Counted from the stretch's first letter, positions 1 to 5,067 are shown. The stretch: 5,067 nucleotides of DNA from Thermococci archaeon (GCA_003663535.1 QMUE01000126.1:1-5067), one strand, 5' to 3'. A program made the numbers and translations. The notes: a model not told the origin generated them from the letters alone.

Positions 1-53
1 ACTCTAATAACCTCTTCACCCTCAACACTCCTATTTTTATCGTTTCTTGGCAT
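1..53 (-). CDS. eif1A: Archaeal translation initiation factor aIF1A, N-terminal fragment (runs off left edge)
   Basis: Only 17 complete codons are visible: MPRNDKNRSVEGEEVIR, with the next codon starting GT. The lysine/arginine-rich start followed by VEGEEVIR(V) resembles the flexible basic tail and first strand of Pyrococcus-type aIF1A, which I recall as MPR/K...VEGDEVIRVPLP. That factor is an OB-fold protein that binds the 30S A site during translation initiation. The start at 53 is chosen because GAGGTG (65-60) lies six bases upstream. An in-frame ATG at 59 is too close to that site. The gene is divergent from the 387-residue gene at 232. The reading frame and start are seen directly; the family assignment rests on a short match from memory, and the OB fold itself is outside the window. 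Confidence 0.65.
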   Translation of the reverse strand, partial: MPRNDKNRSVEGEEVIR

Positions 54-57
54 GAAC

Positions 58-65
58 ATCACCTC
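58..65 (-). promoter_or_regulatory. Ribosome binding site of the aIF1A-like gene
   Basis: GAGGTGAT on the minus strand matches the anti-Shine-Dalgarno end of archaeal 16S rRNA. An ATG overlaps its end (59-57) and a second in-frame ATG follows at 53. Spacing (six bases from GAGGTG) favours the second. Confidence 0.65.
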
Positions 66-84
66 AGGTAGTTTATTTAATACC

Positions 85-99
85 TTTATAAGCCTACGC
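85..99 (-). promoter_or_regulatory. Probable promoter of the aIF1A-like gene
   Basis: Minus-strand CTTATAAA (92-85) is a good archaeal TATA box, preceded by GCGTAGG as a weak BRE. A start about 25 bases downstream falls near 62-67, giving a leader of only about 10-14 bases with the ribosome binding site at its very 5' end. A second, weaker AT element, AAAATATTT (114-106), would give a longer leader of about 30 bases. Which is used cannot be told from the sequence. Confidence 0.45.
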
Positions 100-137
100 T
101 TTTGCAAATATTTTCTACTATCAGTTGTTAGTGCTAC

Positions 138-168
138 TTTAAAAATTTTTGCATGAATGCATTTAAAC
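138..168 (+). promoter_or_regulatory. Weak candidate promoter region of the 387-residue gene
   Basis: Two TATA-like elements lie here: TTTAAAAA (138-145) and ATTTAAAC (161-168). They would give starts near 168 and 190 respectively, upstream of the ribosome binding site at 219-224. Neither has a strong BRE. Between them sits a small inverted repeat, TGCAT-GA-ATGCA (150-161), which could be a regulator half-site pair or chance in AT-rich DNA. Confidence 0.3.
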
Positions 169-231
169 ATCCAAAAAGTTGAAAAGGAAAAGAGGCTAAA
201 TTCCAATTACGGAAATTAGGAGGTATTACTT

Positions 232-1395
232 ATGAAAGAAACAGTTCTTCTCACAGGCCCTCCTTTAAATGGGCGGGATGAATACACAAAAGAGGTCTTA
301 AGGCTGGCAAAAAATGAGAATTTCCAATATTACCATGTCTTTGATTATCTCAAAGAAATTGGAAGAGAGAAAGGAGTCAAAATAACCAGAAAAAATGTTC
401 TGGATTTTGCAATAAGCCATCCAGATCTAATGAATACCATAAGAGATGAAGCTTTTAAAAGAATAAGAGATGAAATTGACAGAAGTGATAAGAGCTTTCA
501 TCTAGTATCTACTCCTGCCCTTTTTAGATGGGGAAGTGGGGGTGTTTTGGGCTTCACTTTAAGCAACTTGAAACTTCTAAAGCTGAGTAGAGTAATAATT
601 GTTCTGGATGATATCCTGAGTGTGAGAAGAAGAATAATATATGACAAAGAGTGGTTTGAACGCTTTGGAAGAAATAAGGAAAATATAAAACTGACGACCC
701 TCGTAATGTGGCGTGAAGATGCCATAAACCATGTAAAAACTCTTGTGCACGAGTTGAATAAAGAAGGGATTCAAGTTCGTTATGTCCTCCATTTTGGTAT
801 TAGGCATCCTTATCAGACCTTCATCGACTTAATTTTCCATGAAAATGAAAAGCCCCTCATTTATCTTAGCTACCCCATGACCGGCCATGAGGAAGAATAC
901 TACCATAGAGTTAGAGGATTCTACAAAAAGTTGAGCAAACATTTCACTGTTTTAGACCCTGGAGCACTTGATGACTGGTGGATCGTTGCAGAATATGACA
1001 CCCAAGTGGAGGAGAATCCGGAGATACAAAGGATAAAAATAAAGAATATTTTCGATGGAGAGGAAATAGAGGAGCTCAATAGGGAGGATATAGAACAAGC
1101 TACCGACATTTTGAGAAGACAGCTTGTTGAGAGGGATTTCAACTTAGTAGATGTCAGCAAGGCCATAGCAGTTTATCATTATGCTCAAGGGGTTTCCGCA
1201 GGGGTTATAAGCGAGATGGCAGAGGCTTACAGAACTTTGGGAGCAATTTACCTCTATTATCCGTTTAAGAAGAGGCCAAGTCCGTTTATGGAATTCTACG
1301 GCATGCAGAACCCTTCAAGGAGAACAATGTTTACGGATGAGGATGAAATGATAAAAGCCATGGTAGAAGAGAAGGAATATTGGACAAAGGCCTAG
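232..1395 (+). CDS. Two-domain protein: degenerate P-loop nucleotide-kinase-like domain plus nucleoside 2-deoxyribosyltransferase-like domain
   Basis: This is a 387-residue soluble protein with no signal peptide or membrane segment. The ATG follows GGAGGT (219-224) by seven bases. Residues 4-16 (TVLLTGPPLNGRD) look like the first strand and P-loop of an adenylate-kinase-type fold. However, the Walker A lysine and serine/threonine are replaced by R15 and D16. HLVSTPALFRW (90-100) and VIIVLDD (121-127) followed by RRR (132-134) fit later strands and the lid region of such kinases. From about residue 208 a second domain begins: PLIYLSYPMTG (208-218), a long variable insert (about 250-295), then RDFNLVDVSKAIAVY (301-315) and a G-x-S-A-x4-SEMAEAY block (320-333). 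This order matches nucleoside deoxyribosyltransferase/DUF4406-like proteins, where E328 would be the catalytic glutamate. The gene appears to stand alone, divergent from aIF1A and convergent with gdhA. A role in nucleotide or nucleoside metabolism is inferred; the substrate and the activity of either half are unknown. Many databases would call it just an AAA-family ATPase. Confidence 0.7.
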   Translation: MKETVLLTGPPLNGRDEYTKEVLRLAKNENFQYYHVFDYLKEIGREKGVKITRKNVLDFAISHPDLMNTIRDEAFKRIRDEIDRSDKSFHLVSTPALFRWGSGGVLGFTLSNLKLLKLSRVIIVLDDILSVRRRIIYDKEWFERFGRNKENIKLTTLVMWREDAINHVKTLVHELNKEGIQVRYVLHFGIRHPYQTFIDLIFHENEKPLIYLSYPMTGHEEEYYHRVRGFYKKLSKHFTVLDPGALDDWWIVAEYDTQVEENPEIQRIKIKNIFDGEEIEELNREDIEQATDILRRQLVERDFNLVDVSKAIAVYHYAQGVSAGVISEMAEAYRTLGAIYLYYPFKKRPSPFMEFYGMQNPSRRTMFTDEDEMIKAMVEEKEYWTKA

Positions 1396-1480
1396 AGCAA
1401 TCCATAGCCTTTGAGACCACAGCTATCTTCAAAAATGTGCTTTTGCCCCCCCAATTACAAGGTTAGGCATTTATAGGTTG

Positions 1481-1507
1481 GTTTTTAAAATTTATAAATT
1501 TTTTATT
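1481..1507 (+). terminator. Possible 3' end signal of the 387-residue gene
   Basis: About 90 bases after the stop codon lies a run of T tracts (TTTTT at 1482-1486, TTTTTT at 1499-1504). It contains a 16-base perfect palindrome, AAAATTTATAAATTTT (1487-1502). Archaeal termination commonly uses oligo-T tracts. The rest of the 266-base convergent spacer (1396-1661) shows no gene. It includes a run of seven C (1446-1452) and otherwise AT-rich sequence. Confidence 0.35.
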
Positions 1508-1640
1508 GATATAATTCAACAATTAAGAAAAGTAATAATCATTTTTAACATTCTTTACTTCTATTGAGACGAAGGGATAAAATCTTCAACTTTACAAAAA
1601 TCCAAACTTCAGAATTTATTCATGAACTACGAAACTAAGA

Positions 1641-1661
1641 GAAAAATAAGGAAAAGAAAAA
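1641..1661 (-). terminator. T-rich terminator of gdhA
   Basis: Directly after the gdhA stop codon the minus strand reads three T tracts in a row (TTTTTC, TTTTCC, then TTATTTTTC). This is typical of intrinsic oligo-T termination in Thermococcales, which needs no strong hairpin. Confidence 0.55.
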
Positions 1662-2921
1662 TCACTTCTTGACCCATCCACGGGCCTTCATGGCTTCATA
1701 TACTCTGCTAACTGCCCTTACGTAAGCCGCATCTCTCATGTGGATGTTCTTCTCCTTGTGAACGTTGTAAACGCCCCAGAATGCCTCAGTCATCTTCTTG
1801 TCAAGCTTCTCCCTCACTTCTTCTTCTGTCCAGTAGTAGCCCATCAAGTTTTGTACCCACTCGAAGTAGCTGACTGTAACACCACCAGCGTTACAGAGGA
1901 AGTCTGGGATCTGGAGTATGCCCTTCTCGTGGAGTATATCATCTGCCTCTGGGGTGACCGGACCGTTTGCAACCTCAGCGACTATCTTTGCTTTCACTTT
2001 GTCAGCATTATCCTTATGTATTACTCCTTCAATAGCCGCTGGAGCAAGAACGTCCACTTCCAACTCAAGAAGTTCTTCATTTGTTATGTTTGTAGCACCT
2101 GGGAAGTCCTTAACTGCTCTGTGTTCTTTCTTCCACTTAAGTACTTCATCTACCTCTAGGCCATCTGGGTTGTATATGCCTCCTCTTGAATCTGAGATTG
2201 CAACTACTTTCATGCCTAATTGGTCTTTAGATAGTTTGGCCATGTAAGAACCAACATTACCACAACCTTGAACTGCAATTGTCTTTCCTTTTAGATCAAC
2301 ACCTAAGGCTTTTGCAGCCTCTCTAACTGCGAAGACCGCACCTTGAGCAGTAGCAGTGCGTCTTCCTAAAGAACCACCAACTATAACTGGCTTACCTGTG
2401 ATGACACCAAAGGATGGGACCTTCCTCCTTGAGAGTGTCTCGTACTCATCCATCATCCAAGCCATGATTTGGGGGTTGGTATATACGTCGGGAGCAGGAA
2501 CATCAGTATATGGGCTTATTACGTCATAAATGGCTCTTATATAACTCCTTGCCAACCTTTCTTTCTCTCTATCACTGAGCTTCTTGGGATCAACTATTAT
2601 TCCACCCTTACCTCCACCATAGGGTAATCCCAGGGTAGCAGATTTCCATGTCATCCAAGTAGCTAATGCCTTGACAGTGCTTATGGTTTCTTCAGGGTGC
2701 CATCTAATACCACCCTTTGTTGGACCGAGAGCCCAGTTGTGTTGAACTCTAAAACCGGTGAAAACCTTCACAGAACCATCGTCCATTTCTACAGGAATTG
2801 AAACCTCCAAAATTCTCATAGGTTTCTTAAGGAACTCAAGAGCCTCTTCACTTATGTCTATATATTGGGCAGCTCTCTCCAGCTGCTCAATTGCCATTTC
2901 AAATGGGTCTAGCTCAACCAT
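1662..2921 (-). CDS. gdhA: Glutamate dehydrogenase, hexameric NAD(P)-dependent
   Basis: This cytoplasmic enzyme catalyses reversible oxidative deamination of glutamate to 2-oxoglutarate and ammonia, and is central to amino-acid fermentation in Thermococcales. The 419 residues equal the length of Pyrococcus/Thermococcus GDH. In the N-terminal substrate domain, GPTKGGIRW (66-74) and YGGGKGG (101-107) hold substrate lysine K69 and catalytic lysine K105. APDVYTN (143-149) holds the conserved D145. The coenzyme Rossmann domain carries QGCGNVG (218-224), a GxGNxG fingerprint, and [10 protein letters not shown] (239-248). [16 protein letters not shown] (343-358) is the late family block. The start at 2921 is preferred over the in-frame ATG at 2927: GGAGGG lies six bases before 2921 but directly abuts 2927, and known homologues start MVE. 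Oddities compared with remembered homologues are L65 where NWARGP is usual, C220 where QGYGN is usual, and S94-L99 in place of a TAVMDL-type stretch. The family is certain; whether it is the housekeeping copy or a diverged paralogue is open. Confidence 0.97.
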   Translation of the reverse strand: MVELDPFEMAIEQLERAAQYIDISEEALEFLKKPMRILEVSIPVEMDDGSVKVFTGFRVQHNWALGPTKGGIRWHPEETISTVKALATWMTWKSATLGLPYGGGKGGIIVDPKKLSDREKERLARSYIRAIYDVISPYTDVPAPDVYTNPQIMAWMMDEYETLSRRKVPSFGVITGKPVIVGGSLGRRTATAQGAVFAVREAAKALGVDLKGKTIAVQGCGNVGSYMAKLSKDQLGMKVVAISDSRGGIYNPDGLEVDEVLKWKKEHRAVKDFPGATNITNEELLELEVDVLAPAAIEGVIHKDNADKVKAKIVAEVANGPVTPEADDILHEKGILQIPDFLCNAGGVTVSYFEWVQNLMGYYWTEEEVREKLDKKMTEAFWGVYNVHKEKNIHMRDAAYVRAVSRVYEAMKARGWVKK

Positions 2922-2927
2922 GTTCAT

Positions 2928-2933
2928 CCCTCC
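2928..2933 (-). promoter_or_regulatory. Ribosome binding site that decides the gdhA start
   Basis: Minus-strand GGAGGG is followed by ATGAACATG. The first ATG abuts the site and the second has six bases of spacing, so translation most likely begins at the second, giving MVELDPF. Confidence 0.75.
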
Positions 2934-2971
2934 AAATTAGGTGATTGGCGATACAAATTTGAGCAATAGCC

Positions 2972-2987
2972 TATATAAACTTTTCGC
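2972..2987 (-). promoter_or_regulatory. gdhA promoter (BRE plus TATA box)
   Basis: Minus-strand GCGAAAAG (2987-2980) followed by TTTATATA (2979-2972) is a near-ideal archaeal BRE/TATA pair. A start about 25 bases downstream would lie near 2947-2952, leaving a leader of about 26-31 bases. The P. furiosus gdh promoter, widely used in in-vitro transcription work, has a very similar arrangement as I remember it, so strong expression is expected. Confidence 0.85.
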
Positions 2988-3093
2988 TGGAAGTGGTTAG
3001 AGACCCGATATTTTTAAACAAAAGGTTGTGTACACACATTTCCTTGATAAATAAGAAGTTCTAAAAAGTTTTTTAACAAAAACGGCTTTAGAG

Positions 3094-3139
3094 ACTCTTT
3101 TTAATATACACCAATGCATAAAAAAGAGTATTGATGTAT
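3094..3139. repeat. Two interleaved inverted repeats
   Basis: ACTCTTTTT (3094-3102) is the exact reverse complement of AAAAAGAGT (3121-3129). ATACACCAAT (3106-3115) is complementary to ATTGATGTAT (3130-3139) at nine of ten positions. The arms alternate (A, B, A', B'), which as RNA would be a pseudoknot topology rather than a simple hairpin. No transcript is known to cover it; it lies upstream of gdhA and downstream of the candidate guide RNA. AT-rich composition makes chance matches more likely. Confidence 0.45.
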
Positions 3140-3181
3140 GGAAAATTTTGTATTTGTCAAAATATTTTAAAGAATGCAATA

Positions 3182-3240
3182 CCCCTCAGCGAGAAGTCGG
3201 TCATCACAGCTCAGCTCACTCTTGTTCCAATCATCGGGCA
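3182..3240 (-). ncRNA. Candidate archaeal box C/D guide RNA
   Basis: On the minus strand, boxes occur in the right order: C-like CCGATGA (3237-3231), D' CTGA (3214-3211), a three-base spacer, C' GTGATGA (3207-3201, canonical), an 11-base guide CCGACTTCTCG (3200-3190) and D CTGA (3189-3186), followed by GGGG. The span from box C to box D is 52 bases, typical of Pyrococcus sRNAs, which guide 2'-O-methylation with L7Ae, Nop5 and fibrillarin. The block is 33/58 G+C (3182-3239) inside a very AT-rich spacer, the usual mark of a structured RNA in hyperthermophiles. Weak points are that box C has CC instead of RU before the conserved GATGA, the C-D' interval is 16 bases, and the terminal stem is poor. 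An alternative D' (GTGA, 3219-3216) would give an 11-base interval. By the N-plus-five rule the D guide would target CGAGAAGTCGG at its fifth base (A). I could not place the target in rRNA or tRNA. Confidence 0.6.
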
Positions 3241-3261
3241 ATACAAAATTGATACATCATG

Positions 3262-3276
3262 CTTAAAAGCCTTTAC
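3262..3276 (-). promoter_or_regulatory. Probable promoter of the candidate guide RNA
   Basis: Minus-strand GTAAAGG (BRE-like, 3276-3270) is followed by CTTTTAAG (TATA-like, 3269-3262). A start about 25 bases downstream falls at about 3240, exactly where the box C/D structure begins. That positional fit supports an independently transcribed small RNA. Confidence 0.45.
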
Positions 3277-3357
3277 ATAAAGTTCCAACGTTGAGAGAAA
3301 GGACAAGAATTTTTTACTTTTTGCCAGAGTAGTGAAAAATGACAAAATGCTGTTTAT

Positions 3358-3379
3358 TTTACTTTTAAATTTAAGTAAA
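3358..3379. repeat. AT-rich inverted repeat upstream of the transporter promoter
   Basis: TTTACTT (3358-3364) and AAGTAAA (3373-3379) are perfect reverse complements around an eight-base centre, about 35-55 bases upstream of the transporter TATA box. It could be a regulator site, or chance in AT-rich sequence. Confidence 0.3.
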
Positions 3380-3404
3380 TCGTCTTTTGCCGAAATCAAA
3401 AAAA

Positions 3405-3420
3405 GAGAAAGCTTTTTATA
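3405..3420 (+). promoter_or_regulatory. Promoter of the sodium symporter genes
   Basis: GAGAAAGC (3405-3412) as BRE and TTTTTATA (3413-3420) as TATA box predict a start near 3443, leaving a leader of about 54 bases before the GTG at 3497. The predicted start coincides with the left end of the palindrome at 3443-3459. Confidence 0.6.
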
Positions 3421-3442
3421 CATATACCATCCTAACATATAG

Positions 3443-3459
3443 ATGGAGTTTTACTCCAT
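3443..3459. promoter_or_regulatory. Perfect palindrome at the expected transcription start; candidate operator or 5' hairpin
   Basis: ATGGAGTTTTACTCCAT has two perfect seven-base arms around TTT. With the TATA box at 3413-3420 it would occupy about +1 to +17, where a repressor would block polymerase. In the RNA it would make a short 5' hairpin. No known Thermococcales regulator motif is recognised in it. Confidence 0.5.
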
Positions 3460-3496
3460 TGACGGAGCTTTTAACTAAGTTTGGAGGTGCTAAAGA

Positions 3497-4984
3497 GTGG
3501 CTGAAAGGGAAGAATGGGGAAGTAGAATAGGTTTTGTATTGGCAGCGATGGGCTCAGCAATTGGACTTGGAAACATATGGCGTTTCAGTTACATGTGTTA
3601 TGCCAATGGTGGAGGAGCTTTCTTAGTGCCTTACTTCTTCGCTTTGCTAACGGCAGGAATACCAATAATGGTACTAGAAATAGGGGTTGGGAGTATGACA
3701 AGATTTTCAGCGCCTTTTGCATTAGGAAAAGTTGCTGGTAAGAAAGCAGAATGGATTGGTTGGTGGACAGCTATTGCAGCGTTGATACTGAATTCCTACT
3801 ATATGACGATACTAGCGTGGGCATTCCTGTACATATTCAAGTCGTTCACCCTGGCATGGGGTGAGGATCCAGGGGGTTACTTCTTCGGCAACGTTCTCGG
3901 TCTCACCGATGCTCCGTTTATACTTGGCGGAATAAGGTTGCCAGTATTGCTATCGTTCATAGTGATAGTCCTCATAAACTGGTTCATAGTTTCGAGGGGC
4001 GTTAAGGGAGGAATAGAAAGGGCATGTAAAATATTCCTTCCTTTGATGTGGGCCATTGTACTATTGCTCGTGATAAGAGGTATCACACTCCCACATGGTC
4101 TCGAAGGAATCAACTGGTACCTCAAGCCAGACTTCTCACAATTGGCAAACCACAAAGTGTGGCTTGACGCTTATGGACAGATATTCTTCACACTCAGCTT
4201 GGGAATGGGAACGATAATAGTCTATGGAAGCTACCTGAGAAAGGGTGCAGACGTAGTGAACAATTCATTCCTCGTTTCCTTAGGAAACTGTGGATTCTCA
4301 TTCCTTGCAGGATTTGCAGTCTTCGGAACACTTGGATACGTCGCCTATGTACTAAACAAGCCCTTTGGGGAGGTAGTTGAAGCGGGCATTGGACTGGCAT
4401 TCGTCATGTATCCAAAGGCCATCTCACTGCTACCGGCAGGAAAGGCTTTGGTTGGAGTACTGTTCTTCTTCTTACTAACGATAGCGGGGCTGAGTTCTTC
4501 AATGTCACTCATGGAGAACACAGTCGGAATTTTAATGGACGGGTACAAGCTAAACAGAATGAAAGCGACGAGCATAGTAGCCGGGGCAAGCTTCTTGATA
4601 GGACTAATCTACACTACTGGAGCAGGTCTATACTGGCTCGACATAGTCGACCACTTCATCAGCTATTATGCATTGGCACTCGTGGGACTGCTTGAGACAA
4701 TAGTCGTTACATGGGTGTTTGGTGCCGAGAAGTTTAGAGAATTTGTGAATAGTGTTTCAGAGATAAAGGCAGGTTCATGGTGGACGGTGTGTGCTAAGTA
4801 TGTAACAGTAGCAATTCTTGCAATACTCTTACTCCTTGATATCTACTCACTCGCAACGGAGGGCTATGGTGGATATCCAGGAAAAGCCTTGGGAGTAGGC
4901 TTCGGTTATATCTTGCTTGGAATGATAGTGGCATACCTCCTGCAGAGCAAAGAGAAGCTCGACATAACGAAGGAGGTGAGCTGA
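3497..4984 (+). CDS. Sodium-dependent amino-acid symporter, NSS/SNF family (LeuT fold), MetP-like large subunit
   Basis: This integral membrane protein should import an amino acid with sodium. It has 495 residues and about 12 hydrophobic helices (roughly 12-35, 40-65, 86-115, 148-166, 175-195, 222-247, 257-288, 316-343, 356-375, 382-410, 430-452, 465-482). The family signature SAIGLGNIWRF (20-30) opens unwound helix 1. By alignment to LeuT from memory, Na1 ligands are A21, N26, T232 and N264; Na2 ligands are G19, I22, A330, S333 and S334; R29 is the gate arginine; and Y102 is the substrate tyrosine. QIFFTLSLG (228-236) is identical to LeuT helix 6. S268 sits where LeuT has the chloride-replacing glutamate E290. 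The start is GTG, eight bases after GGAGGT (3483-3488). An in-frame TAA at 3491-3493 rules out an earlier start. A MetS-like small subunit follows one base after the stop, suggesting a MetP/MetS pair, known for methionine and alanine uptake in Corynebacterium. The substrate here is unknown. Confidence 0.93.
   Translation: MAEREEWGSRIGFVLAAMGSAIGLGNIWRFSYMCYANGGGAFLVPYFFALLTAGIPIMVLEIGVGSMTRFSAPFALGKVAGKKAEWIGWWTAIAALILNSYYMTILAWAFLYIFKSFTLAWGEDPGGYFFGNVLGLTDAPFILGGIRLPVLLSFIVIVLINWFIVSRGVKGGIERACKIFLPLMWAIVLLLVIRGITLPHGLEGINWYLKPDFSQLANHKVWLDAYGQIFFTLSLGMGTIIVYGSYLRKGADVVNNSFLVSLGNCGFSFLAGFAVFGTLGYVAYVLNKPFGEVVEAGIGLAFVMYPKAISLLPAGKALVGVLFFFLLTIAGLSSSMSLMENTVGILMDGYKLNRMKATSIVAGASFLIGLIYTTGAGLYWLDIVDHFISYYALALVGLLETIVVTWVFGAEKFREFVNSVSEIKAGSWWTVCAKYVTVAILAILLLLDIYSLATEGYGGYPGKALGVGFGYILLGMIVAYLLQSKEKLDITKEVS
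4972..4980 (+). promoter_or_regulatory. Ribosome binding site of the small subunit, inside the symporter 3' end
   Basis: GGAGGTGAG forms the last sense codons of the symporter and lies eight bases (counting from GGAGGT) before the ATG at 4986. The two genes are therefore almost certainly co-transcribed and the small one translated on its own signal. Confidence 0.75.
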
Positions 4985-4985
4985 G

Positions 4986-5067
4986 ATGCTTAGTGGTGGT
5001 GCAATAGCAATGCTAATATTTGGGGCAGTGGTTTTATATGGAGGTTTTGCATACTGCCTAAGGATAG
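4986..5067 (+). CDS. MetS-like small subunit of NSS transporter, N-terminal part (cut by right edge)
   Basis: Twenty-seven codons are visible, starting MLSGGAIAMLIFGAVVLYGG and continuing FAYCLRI. This is a single hydrophobic helix (about residues 4-24) starting nearly at the N-terminus. Position and character fit the MetS-type small subunits encoded just after MetP-like NSS transporters, usually some 30-60 residues long and required for transport in Corynebacterium MetPS. The ATG starts one base after the symporter stop codon and has a strong ribosome binding site. The C-terminal end is outside the window. The short hydrophobic sequence has little diagnostic power alone; the call leans on the genetic context. 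Confidence 0.72.
   Translation, partial: MLSGGAIAMLIFGAVVLYGGFAYCLRI

Noticed and set aside
50..75. CTGA followed by GTGATG on the minus strand, resembling D'/C' boxes of a second guide RNA
   Set aside because: No second CTGA or upstream box C occurs at suitable spacing; the GAGGTGAT is explained as a ribosome binding site.
1446..1452. Run of seven C as a possible phase-variable tract
   Set aside because: It lies about 50 bases after a stop codon in a convergent spacer, in no reading frame or promoter, and seven bases is short.
1740..2247. Long plus-strand open frames antisense to gdhA
   Set aside because: They are opposite-strand shadows of the strongly conserved gdhA coding sequence, with no initiation signals or recognisable products.
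2997..3179. 60-codon minus-strand open frame upstream of gdhA
   Set aside because: It has no ribosome binding site and no recognisable family, and it ends just upstream of the gdhA promoter in AT-rich sequence.
3211..3438. 75-codon minus-strand open frame in the gdhA/transporter spacer
   Set aside because: It has no ribosome binding site near its ATG, a low-complexity Lys/Phe/Leu/Ser-rich translation typical of AT-rich non-coding DNA, and it runs through the guide RNA candidate and its promoter.
1..5067. CRISPR array, insertion sequence, tRNA or prophage signs
   Set aside because: No regularly spaced repeats, transposase fragments, terminal repeats with target duplications, tRNA-like cloverleaf or phage genes were seen.

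Overview
The window looks like hyperthermophilic euryarchaeal DNA, most likely from the Thermococcales (Pyrococcus, Thermococcus or Palaeococcus). The main reason is a glutamate dehydrogenase that closely resembles, by memory, the well-studied 419-420 residue Pyrococcus/Thermococcus enzymes. Other support comes from strong GGAGG(T) ribosome binding sites, TATA/BRE archaeal promoters, oligo-T 3' ends, AT-rich spacers and a box C/D-type small RNA candidate that stands out as a GC-rich island. No comparison could be run, so the genus is not settled.

Layout, left to right. (1) Positions 1-53, minus strand: the first codons of a gene leaving the left edge, whose N-terminus resembles archaeal translation initiation factor aIF1A. 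(2) 232-1395, plus strand, divergent from it: a 387-residue two-domain protein with a P-loop nucleotide-kinase-like N-terminal half, whose Walker A motif is degenerate, and a nucleoside 2-deoxyribosyltransferase-like C-terminal half that keeps the expected catalytic glutamate. (3) 1662-2921, minus strand, convergent with it: glutamate dehydrogenase gdhA, with a clear promoter and a T-rich 3' end. (4) 2922-3496: a 575-base spacer, mostly AT-rich and non-coding, holding the gdhA promoter, a candidate minus-strand C/D box guide RNA (3182-3240) with its own promoter, several inverted repeats, and the promoter of the next gene with a perfect palindrome at the expected transcription start. (5) 3497-4984, plus strand: a LeuT-fold sodium:amino-acid symporter (NSS family). 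(6) 4986-5067: the start of a tiny one-helix protein that fits the MetS-type small subunit, cut by the right edge.

Functionally, gdhA and the transporter pair are divergent neighbours and both concern amino acids: one imports them with sodium, the other deaminates glutamate in peptide fermentation. The aIF1A gene, the kinase/deoxyribosyltransferase-like gene and the guide RNA have no evident direct link to them. The least explained items are the two-domain protein, the guide RNA candidate and the palindrome in front of the transporter genes.
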